DNA of 64,000 bases. It comes from Solwaraspora sp. WMMD1047 (GTDB lineage Bacteria > Actinomycetota > Actinomycetes > Mycobacteriales > Micromonosporaceae). The position numbers were made by a program, and so were the translations under genes. Below, piece after piece: positions 34,181-42,169 of this stretch. Below the pieces are notes generated by a model. That model saw only the letters and a program-made list of their open reading frames with translations. It made no database searches and was not told where the DNA came from. The stretch is from NCBI RefSeq assembly GCF_029626155.1, contig NZ_JARUBL010000001.1, positions 4,444,501 to 4,508,500 on the forward strand. Direction: 5' to 3'. The stretch's first letter is position 1. Each line of letters opens with the position of its first letter.

Positions 34181-35376
34181 TGGGCCGCTGCCCACATCTG
34201 CTCGTACCGCTCGGCGTAGTTGACGTAGCTGCTCCAGTCCACGGTGCCGTCGGCCGGGGCGTTCGAGGCGTCGAAGACGGTGGCCGGGATGCCCTGCTCG
34301 GCGTCCGGCAGCGCGGGCTGCCCGGCCGCGAGCCGACCCACCTGGTCGATCGCCGCGTACGCGTTCCAGCCGCGGATCGCGCCGAAGTCGGCGAACTGGT
34401 CACCGGCGGCGACGCTGGCCAGCCGCTCCGCCTCGGCGTTCTTGGACATCACCTTGATGTCGTCGCGGCCGGCCGCCTTGAGCGCCGCGATGATCGACTC
34501 CACCCCGTTGCCGTACGGGGTGAGGATGTACTCCAGGTCGTCGCCGTACTTCTGAATCAGCGAGGTGGTGATGTTCTGCATCTCCACCGGGTCGGTGGCC
34601 TGGGTCAAGGTCCGCTCGCGGACCTCCAGCAGCTCACAGCCGGTGCAGCCGGCGAGCACCCGCTTGCTGGCCTCCAGCGCCTCCACCAGGTGCGGGTAGC
34701 CGACGTCCCAGAGGAAGACCACCTTGGCGGTGCCGCCGGAGTCGGCGACCGCCTTGGTCGCCTCCAGCACCGCCTGGAAGGTCTCCCGACTGGAGACGTG
34801 GGCGTCGTACCCGACCGCGCCGCCCTCGGCCACCGCGGAGACGCCGACCACCGGGATGTTCGACTTCTGCAGCTCGGCGACGCCGTCGGCGACCTGGTTC
34901 TCGGGGATGGCCACGGTGATCACGGCGGTGGGCTTGTTGGCGGCGGCGGTCGCGAAGGCCCGTTGGAAGCCCTCCGGGGTGCCCTGCCCGTCCAGCACCT
35001 CGGCGGACCAGCCGAGGCTGGTGGCGATCTCGGCGGCCTTCTTGCCGACCTCCTCGCAGGAGGTGCCGATCCGGCAGACGATGATGTTGAGCTTGCTGCC
35101 GGCCGGCGGCTTCACCGACTCGGTCGGCCCGGACCAGTCCTGGTAGACCTTGATCTTGTCGAGCGTGATGTCGGCTTCGGCGCCCTCGAAGTAGAGCATC
35201 CCGTTGGTGCCAGCCTCGATCAGTTCGGCGGCCTGCTGGGTGTAGGCGTCGTTCACCTCGGCCGGGGCGTCGGATCCGGCGTCGTCCGAACCGCAGGCGG
35301 CGGTGAAGAGGAGCCCGGCCACGCCGAGCGCGGCGGCGAAGATGCGGAGCCGTCCGGCCCCGAAGGTCTGGGTCAA
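34177..35376 (-). CDS. Sugar-type ABC substrate-binding lipoprotein
   Basis: A 399-residue binding protein (Peripla_BP_4 fold). The lipoprotein signal is IFAAALGVAGLLFTAACGSD, with lipid-anchored Cys in TAAC. Binding-fold motifs are KLNIIVCRIGTSCEEVGKKA, FATAAANKPTAVITVAIPEN and NIPVVGVSAVAEGG. The start is TTG 35376 with AGGGAG 7 nt upstream; no better start gives a proper signal. It is the first gene of the operon and sits 110 nt below its predicted promoter. Ligand unknown; the neighbours suggest a carboxylic acid or its precursor rather than a plain sugar. Confidence 0.92.
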   Translation of the reverse strand: MTQTFGAGRLRIFAAALGVAGLLFTAACGSDDAGSDAPAEVNDAYTQQAAELIEAGTNGMLYFEGAEADITLDKIKVYQDWSGPTESVKPPAGSKLNIIVCRIGTSCEEVGKKAAEIATSLGWSAEVLDGQGTPEGFQRAFATAAANKPTAVITVAIPENQVADGVAELQKSNIPVVGVSAVAEGGAVGYDAHVSSRETFQAVLEATKAVADSGGTAKVVFLWDVGYPHLVEALEASKRVLAGCTGCELLEVRERTLTQATDPVEMQNITTSLIQKYGDDLEYILTPYGNGVESIIAALKAAGRDDIKVMSKNAEAERLASVAAGDQFADFGAIRGWNAYAAIDQVGRLAAGQPALPDAEQGIPATVFDASNAPADGTVDWSSYVNYAERYEQMWAAAQ

Positions 35377-35479
35377 GGTGCCACTCCCTACAAGAGGCCC
35401 GCTGGCGGGACGTGAAGTCGACGAGTCGTGGGGTGATCGCAACCCGCGGCGAGGCGCCTGGGTGATCCGCACCTCAGCT

Positions 35480-35619
35480 TTGTACGCAATCGAACGTAGG
35501 CACCGCGCTCTCGCTGTGTCAATAGTTCACGTGGCAGAAACATTATCCCTGCTAGCGCCTACCTTGATCACGTCAAAAGTCCCAAGCTAGACAGCGGGTC
35601 GGGCGGTGGTTGTATACAT
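35480..35619. promoter_or_regulatory. Divergent promoters with paired FCD-GntR operator candidates
   Basis: Minus promoter: TTGACA (35522-35517), 18 bp, TACGTT (35498-35493), with TTGTACGCAA (35480-35489) at its start site. Plus promoter: TTGATC (35564-35569), 18 bp, TAGACA (35588-35593), with TTGTATACAT (35610-35619) about 10 bp past its start; this includes the perfect palindrome TGTATACA. The shared TTGTANNCA pattern is typical of FCD/GntR operators. The 290-nt gap holds no gene. Confidence 0.6.
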
Positions 35620-35666
35620 CTTCTCCTCCGGCTCGTATGCTCGACCGACGACTCGGGGAGGGCATC

Positions 35667-37883
35667 ATGAGCAATGACGAGCTCGACAAGCTCCGCCGCG
35701 AGGTGCGCGAGCTGGTGGCCGACTGGGCCCACAACGGCCGGTTCACCCCGACCTGCGACGCCTGGCTGCGCTCCTACGACGCGCAGTTCAGCGCGGCCCT
35801 CGCCGGCCGCGGCTGGATCGGGCTCACCTGGCCGGCGGAGCTGGGCGGGCAGGCCCGCTCCAACCGGGCCCGGCTGGTGGTCACCGAGGAGCTGCTCCGC
35901 GCCGGGGCGCCGGTCGCCGCGCACTGGATCGCCGACCGGCAGATCGGCCCGGCGATCCTGCGCAACGGCTCCGCCGCCCTGCAGCGGGCCTACCTGCCCC
36001 GGATCGCCAGCGGCGAGGTCACCTTCTGCCTCGGGATGAGCGAGACCGAAGCGGGCAGCGACCTCGCCTCGGTATGCACCACCGCCCGCCGCGACGGCGA
36101 CGACTGGCTGCTCACCGGTGCCAAGATCTGGACCAGCCACGCGCACCGGTCCACCCACGCCTACGTGCTCTGCCGCACCGGGCGCGGCGAGAAGAAGCAC
36201 GACGGACTCACCGAACTGATCGTCGACATGTCCGCCCCCGGCATCGAGGTGCGTCCCATCGTCGACCTGCGCGGCGAACACCACTTCAACGAGGTCACCT
36301 TCACCGACGTCCGGGTCCCCGGCGACCACGTGCTCGGCCAGCCCGGCAACGGCTGGGCGCAGGTCACCGAGCAGCTCGCCTTCGAGCGCGGCGGAATGGA
36401 ACGGGTGCTCAGCACGTACCCGCTGCTCGCCTCGGTGGTCGATGCCGGCACCGGCGACGCGGCGCCGCTCGGCGCGCTGCTCGCCCGGCTGGCCGGGCTG
36501 CGCGGCCTGGCCTGGCGGATCGCCGCCGACCTGGACGCCGGTGCCGCGCCGGTACGGGCCGCCGCGATGCTCAAGGACCTCGGCACCGAGTTCGAGGGCG
36601 ACGTGAACGAGACGGCCCGAACCCTGCTCGACGCCGAACCCGACCCGGACGCGGCCGGACCGGCCGGGCTGCTCGCCCAGGGCATCCTCGCCGCGCCCGG
36701 CTTCACCATCCGCGGCGGCAGCACCGAGGTGCTGCGGACCATCATCGCCCGGGACGTCGCCGCGCCCCCCCGCCGCGACCCCGACGATCTGCGGGAACTG
36801 GCCGACGACGTGCTCGCCGGGCACGGCGGCGACCCCGATGGGGTGCCCGCCGTGTGGGACACGATCCGGGAGCTGGGCTGGACCGGGGTGTCGGTACCCG
36901 AGCAGACCGGCGGCTCGGGCGGCACGCTCGGCGACTTGGCCGCGCTCGTCGAAGGGCTCGGCCGACACGCCGTCTCGCTGCCGTTGGCCGGGACCGCGCT
37001 GGCCGGCCGGCAGTTCGCCGCCGCCGGCCGCCCGATCCCGGACGGCGCCACCGTCCTCGTCGCGCCCACCGCCGGCCTGACGATCACCGACGGCCGGCTA
37101 CGCGGTACGGTCACCCGCGTGCCGTGGGCCACCGCCGCACAAACCCTCCTGGTGTACGCCGACAGCACCGCCCTGGCGCTCCCGGCCGGGACCCCTGGCG
37201 TGCGGATCACCGCCGGCCGCAACCTGGCCGGCGAGCCGCGCGACACGGTTGAGTTCGACGTTGCAGTCACCGATGCGATGGTCCTCGCCGGGGCGGCGCC
37301 GGCCCCGCAGGTGCGGGCCGAGGCGGCCCTGCTGACGGCGGCCGGGCTGGTCGGCGCCGCCGAGGCCGCGGTCGAGCACAGCCGGCTGCACGTCACCACC
37401 CGGGAGCAGTTCGGCCGCCCGCTGCTGGCCTTCCAGGCGGTCGCCCAGACGCTGGCCCGGATGGCGTCGCAACTCGAACTGGCCCGCACCGCCCTCACCG
37501 ACGCACTCGCCACCGCTCCCGTGGGACCGGATACCAGCCCAGGACCGGACGCTCCCCCGGGACCGGACGCGAGCACGGGAGCGGACGCCAGCGTCGGCGC
37601 TGGAGCGCCCGGGGTTGGGGTGTCGGAGTTCAAGTTGCGGGTGGCGGTGGCGCGGGTGCTCTGCGGGCAGGCCGCGACCGAGGTGGCGCGCGGCGCCCAC
37701 CAACTGCACGGCGCAATGGGGGTGACCCGGGAGCACCCGCTGCACCTGGCGAGCCGGCGGCTCTGGTCCTGGCGAGATGAGGACGGCAGCCAGCGCCGGT
37801 GGGAGACGATGCTTGCCGAAGCGTTGGTGCCGCGCGGCAGCGCTGGCGTGTGGACCTGGTTGACTCAGGAGGATTCGCGATGA
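35667..37883 (+). CDS. Fused double acyl-CoA dehydrogenase
   Basis: A 738-residue protein made of two acyl-CoA dehydrogenase units. The first (1-375) is complete: GWIGLTWPAELGGQ, FCLGMSETEAGSDLASVCTT (FAD/substrate loop), WTSHAHRS, FERGGMERVL and the C-terminal APGFTIRGGSTEVLRTIIAR. The second (385-738) is shorter: GWTGVSVPEQTGGSGGTLGD, no MTE-type loop, then REQFGRPLLAFQAVAQTLAR and HQLHGAMGVTREHPLHL. A GPD-repeat linker interrupts it (about 625-650). Such fusions mimic the FadE heterodimers of actinobacterial steroid/terpenoid degradation. The start is ATG 35667, with GGGGAGGG 7 nt upstream. Divergent from the transporter operon. Confidence 0.9.
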   Translation: MSNDELDKLRREVRELVADWAHNGRFTPTCDAWLRSYDAQFSAALAGRGWIGLTWPAELGGQARSNRARLVVTEELLRAGAPVAAHWIADRQIGPAILRNGSAALQRAYLPRIASGEVTFCLGMSETEAGSDLASVCTTARRDGDDWLLTGAKIWTSHAHRSTHAYVLCRTGRGEKKHDGLTELIVDMSAPGIEVRPIVDLRGEHHFNEVTFTDVRVPGDHVLGQPGNGWAQVTEQLAFERGGMERVLSTYPLLASVVDAGTGDAAPLGALLARLAGLRGLAWRIAADLDAGAAPVRAAAMLKDLGTEFEGDVNETARTLLDAEPDPDAAGPAGLLAQGILAAPGFTIRGGSTEVLRTIIARDVAAPPRRDPDDLRELADDVLAGHGGDPDGVPAVWDTIRELGWTGVSVPEQTGGSGGTLGDLAALVEGLGRHAVSLPLAGTALAGRQFAAAGRPIPDGATVLVAPTAGLTITDGRLRGTVTRVPWATAAQTLLVYADSTALALPAGTPGVRITAGRNLAGEPRDTVEFDVAVTDAMVLAGAAPAPQVRAEAALLTAAGLVGAAEAAVEHSRLHVTTREQFGRPLLAFQAVAQTLARMASQLELARTALTDALATAPVGPDTSPGPDAPPGPDASTGADASVGAGAPGVGVSEFKLRVAVARVLCGQAATEVARGAHQLHGAMGVTREHPLHLASRRLWSWRDEDGSQRRWETMLAEALVPRGSAGVWTWLTQEDSR

Positions 37884-38638
37884 GCAAGGTCGAACTGACC
37901 GTCGCCGACGGGCGCTGGACGCTGACGCTCAACAACCCGGACCGGCGCAACTCGATCGACGCCGAGATGCGCGACGCCCTCGCCGACGCGATCGCCGAGG
38001 TGGCCGCCGACCGGCAGGCCCGGACGCTTGTCGTGACCGGTGCCGGCTCAGCCTTCTGCGCCGGGGCCGACCTGCCCGCGATGTTCGGCGAGACCGGCCG
38101 CTCGGTACAGGAGATCCGCGCCGACCTGCACCGCATCTACGACAGCTTCCTGCGGATCCTGGCCCTGCCGATCCCCACCATCGCCGCGGTGCACGGCCCG
38201 GCCGTGGGCGCCGGTCTCAACCTCGCGCTGGCCTGCGACAACCGCGTCGTCGGACCGGACGCCAGGCTGATCGCCTCGTTCACCAAGATCGGCCTGCACC
38301 CGGGCGGTGGCTGCACCTGGTTCCTGACCCGGGCGCTCGGGCCGGAACGGGCCCTACAGTTGCTGCTCGACGGCGGAACCGTCGATGGGCCGGAGGCGGT
38401 CCGGATCGGCCTGGCGGGCACCCTCGCCGACGATCCGGTCGCGGTCGCCCACGAGCGGGCGCAGCGGTGGGCCGCGCTGGACCCGGCCCTGGCCCGAGAC
38501 GTGAAAACCTCGGTCCGGACCGCCGTCCGGTCGGACCTCGCCACCAGCGTCGAGTTCGAGGCGTGGGCACAGGCGTCGTCGGCGACCGGCCCGGCCATCC
38601 AAGCGGCCGTCGAGCGCTTCCGCACCCCCCGCCCTTGA
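37880..38638 (+). CDS. Enoyl-CoA hydratase/isomerase
   Basis: A 252-residue crotonase: LTLNNPDRRNSIDAEMRDAL, CoA-binding AGSAFCAGADLPAMFGETG, oxyanion helix IPTIAAVHGPAVGAGLNLAL, and KIGLHPGGGCTWFLTRALG, where the usual second catalytic Glu position reads Gly (HPGGG). Loss of that Glu is seen in isomerases and other non-hydratase crotonases, so the exact reaction is open. ATG 37880 overlaps the dehydrogenase stop (ATGA) with AGGAGG upstream; the two enzymes act in sequence. Confidence 0.9.
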   Translation: MSKVELTVADGRWTLTLNNPDRRNSIDAEMRDALADAIAEVAADRQARTLVVTGAGSAFCAGADLPAMFGETGRSVQEIRADLHRIYDSFLRILALPIPTIAAVHGPAVGAGLNLALACDNRVVGPDARLIASFTKIGLHPGGGCTWFLTRALGPERALQLLLDGGTVDGPEAVRIGLAGTLADDPVAVAHERAQRWAALDPALARDVKTSVRTAVRSDLATSVEFEAWAQASSATGPAIQAAVERFRTPRP

Positions 38639-38900
38639 CCACGCGGGTCGCAAGTGGCACCACCCGGCCGCCGTGTTTGGCCGACACTCGCTCTCCCGCT
38701 GAGGGCCGCCCATGCCCGCAGCGGCAGCGCCGCCCACCAGGAGGTACCTCCGACCACGCGTCCCAGCGCAGCCGACCGTCCGCCCAGGTCAGCAGGGCCG
38801 CCGAAGGCGAGACACCCCTGACCATGTGGCCGAGGGCGGCGGGGGTCACGAAATCCCGCACGGGTAGTGGCCGGTCTGGAGGCCGCTGGCCGGACGGCGA
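38639..38900. other. Intergenic stretch with possible gene remnant
   Basis: 262 nt between converging genes with no terminator-grade hairpin. On the minus strand, 38750-38861 could encode MRDFVTPAALGHMVRGVSPS and a protein-like continuation (TWADGRLRWDAWSEV), but the frame then runs into the antisense of the hydratase gene with no sensible end. A truncated relic is possible but unproven. Confidence 0.3.
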
Positions 38901-39809
38901 TCAGCGGGCACCGCGCCGGCTGGCCAGGATGGCGCGGATCTCCCGGCGGACCTCGGCCGCCTCGTGCACCAGCCTGCGGTGAGGGTAGCGGACCACCAGG
39001 ATGCCGACCGTGGCCAGCAGGGCGTCCCGGCGGAGGTCGATTTCGCGCTGGCGGGGATCCCCGTGGGTTGTGGCGCCGTCAAGTTCGAAGTCGACCCGTT
39101 CCCGTTCGGCATAGAGGTCGAGATACATCACCCGGCCACCGACCTCGACCCGGAACTGCCGTTGGAACTGCGGCATCCCCGGGCCGCTGAAGACATGATC
39201 GTGTCCCCAGATCTCCAACCAGCTCCGGCAGCCGACCGTCAACCTGTCCAGCAAGGTCATCAGTCCGGCCCGGCCAACGAGCCTGGGCAGGTCCCGCAGG
39301 ACGGCCTCGACCCGGGCCGGTGTGGTCAGTCGATCGTTCACCGCCTGAATGACCGGCCCCGGGCGATCGGCCGGCGGCACCAACGGCCAGGCGTCTACCA
39401 GGCTCCGCTCGATGGTGGTGATCGGCAGGCCACCTCGCCACCGGCACTGCGGCGGCTCCGGTACGAAGTCGTCCCGGTGGTGGACGGCGAACCCTGGTCG
39501 ACTCCGCCTCCCCTCACCCGCCGCGACGATGAGGTGCACCGGCTCACCGGGGACCTGCCGACGCAGTCCCCAGACGTCCAAGGCGGTGGCGTGACTCAGC
39601 GCGGCGCGTCCGTCCGTCCACGCCAGGCCGGCGCGTCGAAGGAGGTCCGGTGCTGGCGGCTCCCGGTTCCGAACACCGACGTAGATCCCGGGCAGCACCC
39701 GCCGCACCTGGCCGAGCCGCACCGCCCACCGTAATGCGCCGACCGGCACCTCCCCCCGCCGCACCAACCCCCCGCCGACCTCCAGCGCCTGTCTCAGCAC
39801 CGGGCTCAT
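38901..39809 (-). CDS. AbiEi-like / DUF559 nuclease-fold protein
   Basis: A 302-residue protein. The N-terminal part (VLRQALEVGGGLVRRGEVPV to VRRVLPGIYVGV) has the AbiEi winged-helix antitoxin pattern. The C-terminal part is a DUF559/Vsr-like PD-(D/E)XK fold: MYLDLYAERERVDFELDGAT, with D-x-x-x-E-x-D residues, then RREIRAILA after RRDALLATVGILVVRYPHRR. Such stand-alone proteins are abundant in Micromonospora and Nocardioides; their role is unknown and no AbiEii toxin gene is adjacent. ATG 39809 has a tightly spaced GGAGG; GTG 39800 is possible. Confidence 0.8.
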   Translation of the reverse strand: MSPVLRQALEVGGGLVRRGEVPVGALRWAVRLGQVRRVLPGIYVGVRNREPPAPDLLRRAGLAWTDGRAALSHATALDVWGLRRQVPGEPVHLIVAAGEGRRSRPGFAVHHRDDFVPEPPQCRWRGGLPITTIERSLVDAWPLVPPADRPGPVIQAVNDRLTTPARVEAVLRDLPRLVGRAGLMTLLDRLTVGCRSWLEIWGHDHVFSGPGMPQFQRQFRVEVGGRVMYLDLYAERERVDFELDGATTHGDPRQREIDLRRDALLATVGILVVRYPHRRLVHEAAEVRREIRAILASRRGAR

Positions 39810-40017
39810 GCCCTCCGACCGACTCGGCCGCCACGCCGAAGCGGACCGCTCCACACCGCCCGACTCCATGGCCGCCGACGCTGCCCGCCCACACCTCGCC
39901 GCGCCACCCACCCCACCCCCGCCTGTGGACAACTCCCCCACCTGTGGACACCCCACCCACCCGCGGATCCCCACCCACCCACAGCCCAGCCCGCCCCACC
40001 GCCACCCGCTCTCCACC

Positions 40018-40083
40018 CTTGATCAAATGATGAAAACGGTCGCTGCCAAGGCGTGCAGCGACCGTTTTCATCATTTGATCAAG
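40018..40083. repeat. Palindromic repeat, copy 2 (29-bp arms)
   Basis: Perfect 29-bp inverted repeat (40018-40046 with 40055-40083), loop CAAGGCGT. The outer 19 bp, CTTGATCAAATGATGAAAA, are identical to copy 1 at 25416; the inner 10 bp (CGGTCGCTGC) differ. It lies in a 428-nt gene-free gap (39810-40237) otherwise made of Pro/His-codon-like low-complexity sequence in which I see no gene. Whether it is a MITE-like mobile repeat or a repeated terminator/protein site is open. Confidence 0.92.
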
Positions 40084-40237
40084 CTTTCGGATGGGCGGGT
40101 CGGGGAATTCTCCGCGAGGCGCGGATGCGGTGGCGCCACCTCGGCCGGTGGTCTGGCCGGCCGAGGCTGACCGGGTGCCCTGGGAGGGGAGGAATGGAGG
40201 GAGGAGGCCGCGGAGGCGTTTGTGGGGCGGCGTTGGG

Positions 40238-41917
40238 TTAGCGGGTGGCGGTCAGGAGGTCGTCGAGGGTTAGGGTGCGCAGGTCGTCGCGGGAGGGCAT
40301 CCGGCCGAGGGCGCGGAGGCGGCCGGACTGGGCCTTGCGCATGCCCTCCAGCAGTTTGCGGGCCTCGCGGGCGTTGCCGAAGTTGCGGTCCCGCTCGATC
40401 TGGCCGAACCATTCCAGCAGAGCGTCGCTGAGACCGGGACCCAGGATGTAGTCGTCGTTGCGGGTGATCCGGTTGACGATCAGCACCAGCTCGTCGGGGT
40501 CGTAGTTCTCGAACTCCAGGGTCTTGGCGAACCGCGAGTCCAGACCGGCGTTGGCGTTCAGGAAGTCGCGCATCTCGTCGGTGTAGCCGGCGACGATGAC
40601 CGCGACCTCGTCGCGGCGATCCTCCATCAGCTTGACCAGGGTGTCGATCGCCTCCTGGCCGAAGTCGGCGCTCGCCCCGCCGGCCCGCGACAGGGTGTAC
40701 GCCTCGTCGATGAAGAGCACGCCGCCGAGCGCCTCCTCGAACACCGACGTGGTCTTCTCGGCGGTGTGGCCGATGTACTGGCCGACCAGGTCGCGCCGCG
40801 AGACCTCCTTGAACTGGCCGTTCGGCAGCACCCCGAGGGCCCGCAGCAGCTGACCGTATAGCCGGGCGATGGTGGTCTTACCGGTACCGGGGGCGCCGGT
40901 GAAGACCAGGTGGTGGCTGGCCGCGCCGACGGCCAGGCCGGCGCTGCGGCGCCACTCGTTGACCTGGATCTCGTCGATCAGGGCGCGCACCTCGGCCTTG
41001 ACGCCGGCCAGACCGATCATCGAGTCGAGCTCGGCGAGCAGCTTGTCCACCTCGGCCGTGTCCTGCCGGGTGGCGCCCTCGATCGCGCCGATGCCGACCT
41101 TCGGCCGGTGCCCGCCGTCGTCCACCGGGCGGACGTCGGGGGTGGCGCCGTCGACCACCTCGATCCCCGGGGTGGCGGTGTTCTCCACCCGGGTGCCCTG
41201 GACCAGGCCACCGCAGCCGCGGTCGAAGCGGATGCCGACGCCCTGCGTGTCGTGCACCCAGCTGTCGGTGATGGTGGGGCTGCTCTGGTGCGCGACCGAA
41301 ATGCCGATGTCACCCGTGCCGGAGATGTCACACCGCTCGATCGTCGGGCGGCCGGCCTGGTAGACGTAGATGCCCCGGAAGCCGCAACCGGCCACGGTGG
41401 AGTTGCGGATGGTGGGATTGGCGCCGAGCCGGACGATGATCCCGTCGTCAGCCGTGTCCCGGATCTCGCATTTGTCCAGAATCCCGCCAGCGTCCTCGAT
41501 GACGAAGCCGTGCTGGCCGACGGTGACCTTCACATCGGTGGCCGTCAACTCGGCACCGTCGCCCACCTGCACCGCGGCGGCGTACCCGGCGCCGACCTCG
41601 CATTTCTCGACGGTCAACCGGCCGCCGGCGGCCTGGACCGCCGGATAGTCGGCGGACTTCAGCACCAGTCCCCGCAGCGTGACCTCACCGCCGCGGCTCT
41701 CGACCGCGGAGCCGTTGGCGCCGGTGGCGTCGATCGTCACCGTCCCGGGCTCCTTCGCCGCGACCAGGCTGAGCCGGTGGCCGGACAACCGCACCGCCTC
41801 GGCGTAGACGCCGGGTTCGATCGAGATCACCGCGCCGTCGTCGGCGACTTCCAGGGCGTCCCGGATGGTCGGGTAGGCCCCCGCTCGCTCCGACGAAACG
41901 GCAAATATCCGGGCCAT
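40238..41917 (-). CDS. EccA-like AAA ATPase with N-terminal right-handed beta-helix
   Basis: A 559-residue fusion. Residues 1-260 form a pectate-lyase-type beta-helix with regular turns (GYAAAVQVGDGAELTATDVK, NPTIRNSTVAGCGFRGIYVY, SPTITDSWVHDTQGVGIRFD). Residues 285-559 are a CbxX/CfxQ AAA domain as in ESX EccA: MIGLAGVKAEVRALIDEIQV, Walker A FTGAPGTGKTTIARLYGQLL, VGQYIGHTAEKT pore loop, Walker B GVLFIDEAYTL, sensor IVAGYTDEMRDFL. EccA proteins normally carry a TPR N-terminus and release or load ESX substrates; here a beta-helix replaces it. It starts the type VII locus, divergent from the LCP gene. Confidence 0.9.
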   Translation of the reverse strand: MARIFAVSSERAGAYPTIRDALEVADDGAVISIEPGVYAEAVRLSGHRLSLVAAKEPGTVTIDATGANGSAVESRGGEVTLRGLVLKSADYPAVQAAGGRLTVEKCEVGAGYAAAVQVGDGAELTATDVKVTVGQHGFVIEDAGGILDKCEIRDTADDGIIVRLGANPTIRNSTVAGCGFRGIYVYQAGRPTIERCDISGTGDIGISVAHQSSPTITDSWVHDTQGVGIRFDRGCGGLVQGTRVENTATPGIEVVDGATPDVRPVDDGGHRPKVGIGAIEGATRQDTAEVDKLLAELDSMIGLAGVKAEVRALIDEIQVNEWRRSAGLAVGAASHHLVFTGAPGTGKTTIARLYGQLLRALGVLPNGQFKEVSRRDLVGQYIGHTAEKTTSVFEEALGGVLFIDEAYTLSRAGGASADFGQEAIDTLVKLMEDRRDEVAVIVAGYTDEMRDFLNANAGLDSRFAKTLEFENYDPDELVLIVNRITRNDDYILGPGLSDALLEWFGQIERDRNFGNAREARKLLEGMRKAQSGRLRALGRMPSRDDLRTLTLDDLLTATR

Positions 41918-42169
41918 GGCTCCCCTACACCTTCGGTCGGGGTGTCGACGTTGCGTCCCGGCCCGTCGGCCTCCCCCTTCCCGGAATCGTAGCGAGTCGA
42001 CCGGCGAATCCCACAACGGGCCGTCCGTCCGGGAATCGCCAGCGCGGCCGGTCCGTCCGCGGTCGCGTCGATCATCCACTCCGGCCCGGTGCGGATCATC
42101 CGGCCGGCCCCGTGACCAGCGCCGGACGACCGTACTCGCGACAAAACCGGCGTGCGTACGATCTGCCGC

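Noticed and set aside
38280-38861. A minus-strand frame starting MRDFVTPAALGHMVRG.
   Set aside because: Only its first about 40 codons look protein-like; it then runs antisense through the hydratase gene. Kept only as a possible remnant.
25416-40083. Target-site duplications or a transposase linked to the palindromic repeats.
   Set aside because: No matching flanking duplications (ATTCC versus GAGCC at copy 1) and no transposase gene in the window, so no insertion sequence is claimed.
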